From Siderastrea siderea (Eukaryota; Cnidaria; Anthozoa; Scleractinia; Rhizangiidae): a DNA stretch of 64,000 bases. The notes beneath the pieces were generated by a model, which saw only the letters and a list, made by a program, of their open reading frames with translations, did no database searches and was not told the DNA's origin. This document shows positions 54,033 to 64,000 of this stretch, piece after piece (position 1 is the first letter of the stretch; every line of letters starts with the position of its first letter). The stretch spans positions 1,922,911-1,986,910 of the forward strand of contig OZ034970.1 in the NCBI GenBank assembly GCA_964030785.1. The letters run 5' to 3'. Position numbers and translations under genes: made by a program.

Positions 54033-57000
54033 CTGTAGATAGTAAAACAAGTTACGTTAAAAGACACCAGTTGCTTGTCTCAAAAGCAAACATTTCCTTC
54101 GGCTCGGTTAACTTGACGTTTTTGACAAAATCCACGTTAGCATACCATGACCGAAGAGCTAGGTATAATTTGAACATTTTTAAAAAAATAACATTTGTTG
54201 GAAAATGACTAGAGCAGATGTCTTCTATTTTGGTCGTTTGCTGGTTTGAAATACAAACTTCTACGTGCTGATATCTCGAACTGCACAGACAAAAAGCAGC
54301 TTTTGCACTGAAACAATTTTCCGTTTTGAGTTTTAATTATCGAGTGAATTGAAGCGTGACACTTGAGTTCTCCCGGTAACTCTAGCTAACTCTACCTGAA
54401 AACTCGCTTGTAAACCCGGGCAACTTTGTCTTGGCTGCTGGGGTAACCCTACCGTAACCCTAGCACTAGGGGTGCCCCCCTCCTTGTAAACAGGCCCTTG
54501 GAATCAAGCAAAGAAAGTTATTTGTTGCTAAATGAATTATTCACATACATTAAAACATGAAAGCAGAGCCATCTGCATTAGACTGTGGTTATTGATCAGA
54601 ATAGATTTATATGAAGCGTGAAAAACAAAATGCATCTTTGAACTCTCCAATATCAACATATTAGGGTCTCACGAAACACTGAAGTCAATGGAAAATAGAA
54701 GCCACTTTTTATAATTACTGGTGTGACTTGGATGTAATATGAAAAACACAACTGAAGCAAACCAATTCGTCTTCAACGATTACACTGATTGAAGCATATA
54801 CAAATTACAGCTGTAGATCTTAAAATGTCCTCAGTGAAACACTGTTTTTCTTAGTTTATAATGATGGTCCCGAACAATTTCTAGTTTCCCCAGCGTGTTC
54901 GAGATAAACGGAGACGTACTGAACGTATCACCCGGGCTGAGTGATGTGATTAAGCGTCATGATATGCTGCAGTGTCTCCTGTGTCTCTACCGATCGCATG
55001 TTAATATAATCATGGAATCGAAAAACATATAAACAAATACAACACGTTGGGGGCTTGAAAGGATAAGTGTTAATAAAGCACAACTGAAAGCATGGCCTTA
55101 TTTGATGAATATACAGCTGTAAGTATAGAATAAGTAGAAAAGTACAGTGCGAAATAAAGCAGGAATGTTATTATAATTTCGGCACCGAAATTCAAGAGCT
55201 GGCAACATCTCACGCATAATTTAAATTTGCATTGTTTTCACGTAATTTAAATGGTAGAAGGGCAATATTTAACCTTGATAAATCTTGCGTGCAAGGCCAC
55301 AGGTGCACTGGCTTGAACACAACACGGTCAATACAGTGGAACGAGCTCGCATTCAATTTGCTCAATTTATTATGTGCATTCAGGAAGCGGTAAGCTTGCC
55401 TGCGAATGCGAGGATCACACTGTTGTAATTACTGGCCTCTATACCGAAACATATCCGATTTACACCAGATAAAGAAAATCGTACTTACTAAACTTGTGCA
55501 GAACGACCTTCTACTTCAACCGTGGTGGAACGTCACGCAAGTTTCAGTATCGTTCCTAGAGCCCGCGTTACCCTTTTCCAGCGTTGCCCATTCTCTGACG
55601 CGTGCTCTGGGAACGAATCTTTTCTTTTGCGCTTGCGCAAAAGAGACTGGACTCCATAATGAAGGCACAATGAACGGCGGCCTTTTTTGTGACTCGTGTC
55701 TAAAATCACTGTGATGAAGGTGCTCTTTGATTAACTTTGTGAAGGTGAGGCGATCTTTTAATTAACATGCTTTTAACTTAACAACCTATCAGTGTGTGAA
55801 CAAGCTCCAAAGAACCATCCGTGTCCACAAAAATGCACATACATGTTCTTACTTTTATGTTAGATATAAGCTTAAGCTTATAGATAACCATTACTAGTTT
55901 TGAAAAGTAGCACGATAGAGGATTTCATTCAGTTCTCCTTGTTCCCTACTTGATATCTGAAACTTTTCTATGTCATAAATAAACCTTCAGTTTCAATCAT
56001 CGGCACACAATTTTCAGCTTCACCTACGTGACTAACATTTCAGCTGTAATCTCGCCTTTCCCAGCTCTGAAATGATTGGCCTGAATCGTAAAGAGTTCAA
56101 CAGATCTCTTCGGTATTTGTGTAAAATTTTACCATCTTTACTGTGCCGCTACTCGAAGCCAGGCCACTTGGAAGACAATTGAGAACAAAAGAAGGCAAGA
56201 ACGTTGAAGGATCTAGACAACACATCTCCAAATAAATTTGAAAGTGTCTAATTCTGCAGACCTCTCTGGAAATAGTCTAATCTCTTCATTAGTTAGCTTC
56301 AATGATGATTTTTGAATATTTTCAAATGGTGCGATGTCAACTCAGTGTGATTGAAATCTTGCAGCTAATTTATTTTGCGTGCGTCATATTACAGCTATAA
56401 GCTTACAGAAAATTTAAATGTTTCCAAAATGTCTTTTGCTCAGAGTAAGACTGAATCAAGAGGCAAGCATATACAGTACGGCAATAGTTGCCGACATTCC
56501 AAGTTATTGAGCGGTACTGTATGTTTCAGACTTGCACCACGCTGAAATGGAACTACATGTAAAAGGGGTCTTGACAAACTGGGAGCCAGCGAGCCTTGCG
56601 AGTCATGCGAGTCAGTAACCTGCGATCAGGCTTTTTTTTTTTACTGGGATGCAAGGCAAATACTAGTTCCCAGTCCTGTTGTATTGAAAAATTCCTTTAT
56701 TATTCCTTTTTGTCCATCAATTAAAAATGACATTGTATTTCGACCCAGATTTAATGCAAGAACAGAGACTTAGTCTTGGAATGTCTTGATTTAATATCAC
56801 TTGTATTCCTTGATATATATAGTTCATTGGAGTTCATATTAACCTAATTCAGTGCCCAACTGCATGTATTGAAAAACTGAAAAATTAATCAAAATTGAAA
56901 ATTAATATGCAAGTTCATATGTAATTCGTGAAGTTTCTAACAAAATAGAAGTTGACTTTCATGGCATGCAAGCAGTCTTGCCATGAAAGCAATGTTGGGA

Positions 57001-58330
57001 CCCTAATTTGTTTAATAAATTGTACAGATGTTTTAACCCTATAAGTCCCACCAGTCAGATCACTCTCCCCAGAGTATCAATACACTTGTTCATACCGTTG
57101 AAAAGGTTGTGAGAATAAAGGAAGTAATCATGAAGGAGAAATTCTCTTGAATTTTAATCAAATTCTCTAAACTAGTCATAGGCTACAGGAAACGTTTAGA
57201 GACCGGAAGGACAATCCTTCAGTGTAGCTCTGGCCCTGAGGAAGGCTAAGTTTGTTAGCCAAAATATTGGTCGTTAAATAAATCAGCCCTTTGCTGTGGA
57301 GCCAGCCTTGCATTCAGTTTTGTTCTATTACACTTCAAGTGACGTCTGCCTCCAGCATCTCTACAACAGAGATCCGGCAATACCAAACCAGTGCAGTTTA
57401 TTTACGCGTCGTGTTTACTACTGCATCCAAAGGTTATATAGAATTTGTATATTGGCATCAGGACTTAGAAAAATCCGCCATCAAGCTATCAGTGTAACCG
57501 AAATGTGATACCACGTGTACTGCGTAGATGACGGTTTCCTTGGCGGGCAAAACCACAAGAGTTTGTCACAAAGAAAATGACAACCATCGTAAACTATAAA
57601 GCATAATGATTCCGGAAAGAATGGTAGGTCAAGGGAAGGCGTTAGGTTTCCAATTTATGATTTGAGGGAATAAATTAAACAGCTAAAACATGGAACTTGA
57701 GAGAGATGAAGGATTTTGTCCGCCAGTTGCACTTTTATAAAAAAATCAATCAATCAATAAATAAATAATCATAGAGAATACGCTGTTTCGTAGTTTACAT
57801 TATAACGAAACAAAAAAAAAAACAGGTTAGAAACTTTCAAGTCGTGACGTGACAGTTATTTAATATGACTTGCATGGCTCGCATGCCTCGCTGGCTTGCA
57901 TGTTGTACACACTCAACTAAAAGCTCTTATAAAGGACTTCAAGAAGAAGGAAGTGGAAGGTAAAGGTGATTTGTAAACTTTCAAGTATGGGAGGCAAAGA
58001 GGCCAAGTTTCCTTGAAAACACAATCAATACATCAACATTAAGCACCTGTTGATTCAAAGAGCACTCAGTGAATAAGGAGATTTGCAAACTTTCGATTGA
58101 TATACAACAATTAGAGTGGGCAAATGTTGATGCTGAGCAAATGCTTCTCAGAATCAAGCAATTCGTTGTATTTATTTACCAAATTTCATTTCAGAAACAT
58201 TTCATAAAGGCATTAGCTGTAATGTCAAAATTTGACATCTAAGTGCTCTGCTCAAAATTTTATGGTTGAAAGTAACCAAGTAACTTAGAAGTGGTAGTTT
58301 GTGGTCAGGCTGTCATACTTGTTTCAAGCA
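54033..58330. other. No gene recognised upstream of exon 1
   Basis: It should hold the TRP-SPRY promoter and 5' UTR exon, but none could be fixed. A degenerate Penelope-like pLTR (CTGAGGAAGGCTAAGTTTG) lies at about 57230-57290. The ORF at 55406-55714 resembles repeat sequence. Confidence 0.45.
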
Positions 58331-58340
58331 GGTACACTCA

Positions 58341-58784
58341 GTGAAACCTGTATTAAGTGGACACCCATGAGAACCTTGCTAGTGTCTACTTAATACAGGT
58401 TCTCATGACTTGCTAAACATTAGTTAATTATTGACCACTAATATCTCCATCTTCATTTACCTGCATACTTGACATGCTTTATTGCAAACCTTTTTCAACT
58501 GGCCATTCCATGTAGAATTACTAATTTACCTGGAAAACGCACTCTTCGAAACAGATAGCAATGCCATAATGTTTTAAAAATACTTTCTTCAAAGTGTCGT
58601 CTTAATGCAGGTTTCTGGTAACAAAATGGCTTGCGTTTGGTGTCCGCATCTGCTTAATAGAGGTGTCCGCTGAATTCAGGTTTCTTTTAAAGAAAACTTG
58701 GAATGAAGATTTAGGGACTTAAGCTGGTGTCCGCTTTATAGGGGGTGTCGGCTTACTATGGGGTCCGCTTAATACAGGTTTCAC
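58341..58784. mobile_element. MITE with GTGAAACCTGTATTAAG ends
   Basis: GTGAAACCTGTATTAAGTGG at the left pairs with CCGCTTAATACAGGTTTCAC at the right. Internal GTGTCCGC repeats. About 444 bp, no ORF. Confidence 0.7.
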
Positions 58785-58789
58785 GGTAT

Positions 58790-60889
58790 TGTCTAGCTGC
58801 TTCAATGTTATTGGTTGTTTCCAAAACTTTGCTGTATTTTGTTCTCAATTACCATTCAGATTGGTCACTTTCTTTTAAATGGCCCAGTTCGAGTAGCTGC
58901 AACTTAAATCCTGTTATAAACAACTTTGTACCTCGGCAACAGTAGGGAAACTCCAAACCACCCTAAGACATATTGCATATCTGCTTCAAATCACTGCCAT
59001 TTTGAAGCACATTGTTTATAATGTTGTTTGAGGGGCCTGGGAACTAACAATCAAAATCAAAGGATAATGTCATTAGCACTGTTTTAAGCAGGAAAAAGTC
59101 ATGGCTGAGGCTTCTCTTTCTTGTGGCAAATGGCATTTTTATACCATTTATATATTAAGTTTGCAGCTTGTGTTAGCCTGATGCCTTTTTCTTTCTGCTT
59201 TAAACAGCCCTATTGACATATCTTTTAATGTGGCTAAATGTAATGTAGGCTAAGTTAAACTCAAAACAATGCTGGTCAGCGGTCCTCCACGTGGTGGGCT
59301 TGTGGGGTGGTGGGGGGGGGGGGTTGTCGCAGGGGCTGTTTGTGTTTTACAGTTCGGCCTTTGAGGTCAATTCATTTCAGGTGCTTGCTCGCTAGTTGAC
59401 GGTTCTCCATGTTTTCCCTCTCTGCCCTTCCCCCCCTTTTCTTTTCCCTGTTATGGTAAGTATGTGGTAAGTATCGTTGTTCCACTGTTCTCAGGGTGAC
59501 GGTGCCTGGTGGTTGCCGCTCACAGGGTTGTCATGGTTACCCGATGTGCTCGGCTCAATTGCTTCTGGCTCCACCATTCTTTCAGGCATCTTCCCCAAGC
59601 ACATCTATTTTTGATGAGTTAAATTCATGATATAGTCTTAAGGGTTAAAATTCAGAATATTTGTCTAACTTAATACTTAACATCCAAACCTGTCAAAAAT
59701 TACATAACTTACAACAACTTTGATCATGGTCACGTGTACACGTATACCATTCATCTTTAAATGTGTTAAATGTTGATGTGTTAGGTATTGTACAACTCAC
59801 TACATGCTCTTTATATCCTTGATAATATAAATGTAATTTCCTGATAGCACTCTGATCTCCCACCCTTCCCTGATACGATATTTTTACCATGTTTACCATC
59901 ATGTGACCAGTTACATCATGTTTTAATTTAAAGTAGATACCCAACGTTTATTTTTGATATTACCTTCTTACTTTCAATAGCTAATTTACAACGGTATTCT
60001 GACTAACAAGGGCACTGAAATAAAAGATATAGTTGTCACAGACAAAAAATTGTTCTAAGATCTATTAAAGGCCCAGGTTTTTTTATTGGGCAACCAGCAA
60101 AATAAATTATGCAATTGGATTGTAATTGTGATTCCAAGAGAATATCTCAAAATTGAACAACAAAACATGCTTGAGATTAGGATATAATATCATAGAAAAC
60201 AGCATTTTCTTAAAAATACAACAGGGAGGCAACATGCTTGTTTAGGATAAAATGAAATTGCTTGCATTTATATCTCCCAGCCAAGCTCAGCCTGCAAGAA
60301 ATCCTACAGTATTGCTCTGCATTGAGCAGCAAGGGTGCATACATGCAGGTAGTGCAATTCAACATAAACACCTTAATATGTCTGGAAAACACTTCTGAAT
60401 GCCCATGCCCTTGAAAATGTTTGCGGCAAGAAGGTCTTTATTCATGGAAGAGTTTCAAATGTATGTGAGGCATGGGGGGGGGGGGGGGTTTCTTGGCCAT
60501 ATAAGGGCACAGCATGACAGTTTGTTGAATAATAACAAATACATGTACATTTAGGGTTGGCTTTTTGTTTTCATTTTGTAGAACTGTTGGTTACTCAATT
60601 TTTGAGTTGGGTACTCTGATCTATTTTCCACTCTTAAAGAAACAAATGGGAGCCATGAAATGTCAACATTTCTTACTTGAATTTGAAAGTGTCCCAGATC
60701 AGAGTTTGTAATTGGAAAAGTAATAATCTCTGGGAATCACATCAGATTCAGCAGACTCTTGTGGAATAATATTATTGATAAATAATTGACAGTTTCATTG
60801 TTACATGCACAGTGCATGTTAGTGGAAAGGGCAAATTAGTATATGTAATCGCATTAGGCTGTGTAGAATTAAGGATAAATTTTCACGCT

Positions 60890-60923
<34 letters not shown>

Positions 60924-61600
60924 CGCAGCGATGAGTGCAATTTGTGAAAACTTTGAAAATACAAGTGAAATTTATCCTTAATTCTACGAGGACTCAATGC
61001 GATTACTTGTTTATAACACAGAGGGTAAAATTTTCGGAAAACTTTTACGCACGTTGAAACACAATCAGCCGGCCCTCAGAATTAAAGTACCTAAACAATT
61101 CACCAAACAAGTAGTTTAACTGTTGCTCAGCACGCAGAACAAGACTGACAATATTATTATGTACATCTTAAGAAATGAATACAATTCTAGTTCATTGACA
61201 AAACACACTTAAAACACTTAAGACTCAAACTTAGTAGATTTTTTTCACCTGAGTTGCGAAGCTTCCTCTCACAGGAGAAATTATCGACCACGTCGCTCCA
61301 AAGTTTTCAGTAGTTTTAAAACAAATAACCATTTGCTGTTTCCCGTAACACATATAAGTTCACCTTGTGGAATTTCTCTTTGAGTTAACACCTGATTTCC
61401 TTGCATTTTTTACCAACCAACCCGGTTAAAAGTCAAACTTTGAAGCGCTCCTTGTGTTGAACAACTCAAAATCCGTTTTTTGTTTCAAGACGCCTACAAA
61501 ATGCAAATGGCGCGCTTTTGCGCTCAGCCAATCAAATGCGAGTAATTTTGGTGCTTGGCCAATCAGGTATTAGTAATTTTGCCCTCATCCGAAAGAAAAT
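58790..61600. other. No gene recognised
   Basis: AT-rich, with two poly-G tracts (59310 and 60475) and the palindrome listed separately. Short ORFs only. Confidence 0.45.
60842..61010. repeat. Long palindrome
   Basis: Arms of about 70 bp: GTAATCGCATTAGG, GAATTAAGGATAAATTT, TTTTCAAAGTTTTCACAAA and their inverses around a GC-rich loop. Confidence 0.85.
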
Positions 61601-61603
61601 TGT

Positions 61604-61635
<32 letters not shown>

Positions 61636-62861
61636 CCCCCACAGATGGTCAATGGAAATTCCTAGGGGGTGGGGGGGCTAAAAGGTAGAAATTTCCGAGG
61701 GGTATGGGGGTGCTAACGCGAATAATTTTCCAGGGTTCTCCACAAACGACGCGAAGTGTGCTAGACAAACGTACCTGAATTTTTTATTTGTAGCGCCATA
61801 AAATTTGAAACAGATGCCCTTTCCAAAAAGAAATTCAAGATGTTGGTCTCAAACGTCTTTTTCTTTGCTGAGAGATCGCGGTCATCCTTCGGAGGAAGCA
61901 TAATTCACTTCATGTTCGCACGCTCTGCACGCGAGATAAATCAAGATGGCCGCCCGTAGCAAATTGGTACCCAGATCCCTAGGTCTCATCTCTACCGGAA
62001 GAAAACATAATTCTACACCGGAAGTTTATATTTTCTTTATTAACTTTAACTGTCAATCCTCAGCAGATCTGTAAAATTTAAACGTGCAAAATTATACACA
62101 AAGCGAGCACTAAAAAGATTTAAAAACTCATGAACATTTTCATCGAGAAGCCTTTTTCTTAGAAATTAGTACTTTTCTTGTGTCTCTGAGTTTATATGAA
62201 GTGTCACAAGATACCGCTGACTGAATAATGAAGGCGCATGTGTTAACGTGCGGTGTCGAACGATCGAACACTCTACGATGTTTTTGACTTCATGGAAAGA
62301 TTTAAACATTCTGCATTCAGCCATTTTGCCTTGTAAACTGCAGTACAATACAAGAAAGCAAAGAAAGAAAGCAAATTTATTTGTGGGAATGTTGTTTTGG
62401 CTAAGTTGAAACTGAAAAAGGAAGTTGCCTGCCCGAAGTAATGTTGTTCGATTGGAAACCACATCAGAGGTTTTCCAAGGGTTTTTGACAGGTAAATCAC
62501 CTTGAAACAACTTTGAAATTGTCTTAGGACTTAGTTAAAGCGAGTATTTCCTTTATCTTTTCTCATTTGTTTGATTTTGTACGAATTTTGCGATTTGTGA
62601 TGAATTATATGACAAGTTGCGATTTGAGGTCAATTATGCGAAATCGCAACATAGCATAATATCAGAGGCCCTGTAATAAGCGAACAATGCTAAAAAATTG
62701 TTAAGGCTTGTAAAAAAAAAAGTGAAAAAAAAAACTGGAAAATCCTGGGGGGTGGGGGGGTCCACCACAGACCCTCTGGAATGGAAATTCCAGGGGGGTG
62801 GGGGGGTTAAAACTGAACGACCATCCGTGGGGGGGATATGGATATTTTCTGGAAACACACA
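61601..62861. mobile_element. Non-autonomous TIR element of about 1.26 kb
   Basis: TGTGTGGTTCCAGAAAATAT with CCATACCCCCC at the left; inverse TATGGATATTTTCTGGAAAC at the right. Two G-rich inner repeats (GGAAATTCCAGGGGGGTGGG). Matching AGTAATTTTGCCCTC segments lie outside both ends. The 114-codon ORF at 62166-62510 shows no family motif. Confidence 0.6.
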
Positions 62862-64000
62862 TTAAGGAAAAATGCCTTCTTTCTCAACCAATCAGCATTC
62901 AGTAATTTTGCCCTCTATGTTATAAAAGCATAAATCAGTAGATGCTCATTGGTAGATATGGCAACAGTTCCAACTGTATTGTGTTATAATTCAACATAAT
63001 TTCTACTACTGGAAGCTAACCAAAATAAACTTGAATTCTTCATGTGGGCTAGAATCCTGGTAAGATCCCATTTTAGTGGAGATCATTGTGGAAAGCTATT
63101 AGGATCCTAAATGTATGTGTACACTGTATGTACATGATCCTACATGTATTTAAAATTCCATGGGTTCCCTCCAGGATCCTATTTTAAATCCTGTGATCCT
63201 CTGTATTAAGTTTTCTAGCCGTGAAGCTAACATGGGGTAAACCTTCACAACCTGATACTTCTATGTACATGTAGATTGAACATTGTTGTGTGTTTGATTC
63301 AGGAAGCCCATAATTGTTTTGATAGGCAAGGTAGCATTTCCATACAAACACTTGTATTTTTGATGATGGAACAAGGAACAGTCTAATATAGATGTATGTG
63401 ATGATCAGTTGTGCTTGCACTGGCTGTGTTAAAAACTAGAAAAAACAGTTTAATTTCTACATTCTTTGTTCAGTAGGTTGATTACTGGGTTATTGTAAAA
63501 AGTTGTCAACTGCCAACTCCTCATTTTTATAAACTCTGAAAGGGGCCTCTGCATCCCAGTGCAGATGTCGTTTGATTACTAAAACCCCCAGCAGATTATA
63601 ATTTTCTTGACAAATGAAGCAATGTATTATATAATGAAAGGTCAGGTATCAGATGAAGATTCATTTTGAATTCTTTTCACTTGAAGGAAAGGTCGTTGAA
63701 ATGAGTAATGCCACGTTCAATTTTGCAATGATTAACTTCCTTGATTTTGTAATTCGTAAATATGCTTGACCAGTTTTGTACAGGAAGTTAAACCTCTTGT
63801 TTGTGTGCTTGAGGTTCACCCAAGCACTTCTCAGTTATGAATAACCAAATGACATTGATTTTTTTGACGGTTGAAAAGCAATATTGTGATATTTCCGTAG
63901 AACCAGCAGGCAGGAAATAATTTTCAAGAAGGTGTTTTAAGCAGGGAAAGTGTTTGAGGTATTCAGTTAATCGTGGTCAAAATCGTAATAAACTGCAATT
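62862..64000. other. No gene recognised at the right edge
   Basis: AT-rich non-coding sequence, no motif or repeat structure identified. Confidence 0.45.

Noticed and set aside
55406..55714. 102-codon plus-strand ORF
   Set aside because: No motif; the sequence resembles dispersed repeat sequence.
62166..62510. 114-codon minus-strand ORF
   Set aside because: Lies inside a TIR element and shows no family signature or splice logic.

Overview
The window looks like a piece of a cnidarian nuclear genome, most likely a stony coral. The evidence is an AT-rich sequence, a split metazoan-type TRP channel gene with GT-AG introns, and a dense mix of Ngaro-type, Penelope-like, Gypsy, LINE and tRNA-SINE insertions plus many inverted-repeat elements. 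The organism call is an inference from gene structure and repeat types; no database was searched.

One host gene dominates. On the minus strand, from about 54.0 kb down to 2.94 kb, I could assemble 16 coding exons plus one optional 27-nt exon. From exon 2 to exon 16 every junction keeps reading phase. In order, the exons encode a short acidic N-terminus, a TRP pre-S1 cytosolic region, six membrane helices with a pore loop, a TRP box, a post-TRP linker with a coiled-coil tendency, a complete SPRY domain, and a terminal heptad coiled coil that ends in a stop beside AATAAA signals. The predicted protein is about 890-900 residues: a TRP channel fused to a C-terminal SPRY domain. I know of no described TRP subfamily with this layout, and it is the main finding.

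Layout from left to right: 1-2.9 kb, no gene; 2.9-6.1 kb, coiled-coil and SPRY exons with a LINE fragment between; 8.4 and 11.1 kb, linker exons; 9.9-10.4 kb, piggyBac-type MITE; 12.4-15.0 kb, decayed Gypsy; 15.2-15.4 kb, LINE fragment; 16.5-17.1 kb, hAT-type MITE; 17.6 and 19.1 kb, TRP-box and pore/S6 exons; 19.3-26.3 kb, nearly full-length but broken Ngaro-like tyrosine-recombinase retrotransposon on the plus strand, inserted into a tRNA-derived SINE; 28.1-29.1 kb, S1-S5 exons; 30 kb, THAP-domain remnant; 31.2-32.7 kb, Crypton-like recombinase ORF with one stop; 33.2-34.0 and 35.4-36.3 kb, large fold-back elements; 39.9-40.4 kb, solo LTR; 41.7-43.2 kb, paired MITEs, one split by a Penelope-like insertion; 43.7 kb, microexon; 45.8-54.0 kb, N-terminal exons among MITEs, a 700-bp simple-repeat island and a Penelope-like endonuclease remnant; 54-64 kb, no gene recognised, only repeats.

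Everything except the TRP-SPRY gene is intronic or intergenic transposon material. The host introns total about 48 kb against about 2.7 kb of coding sequence. Exon boundaries were read by eye from splice signals and phase; the exon 1-2 join and the exon 12 acceptor are the least certain.
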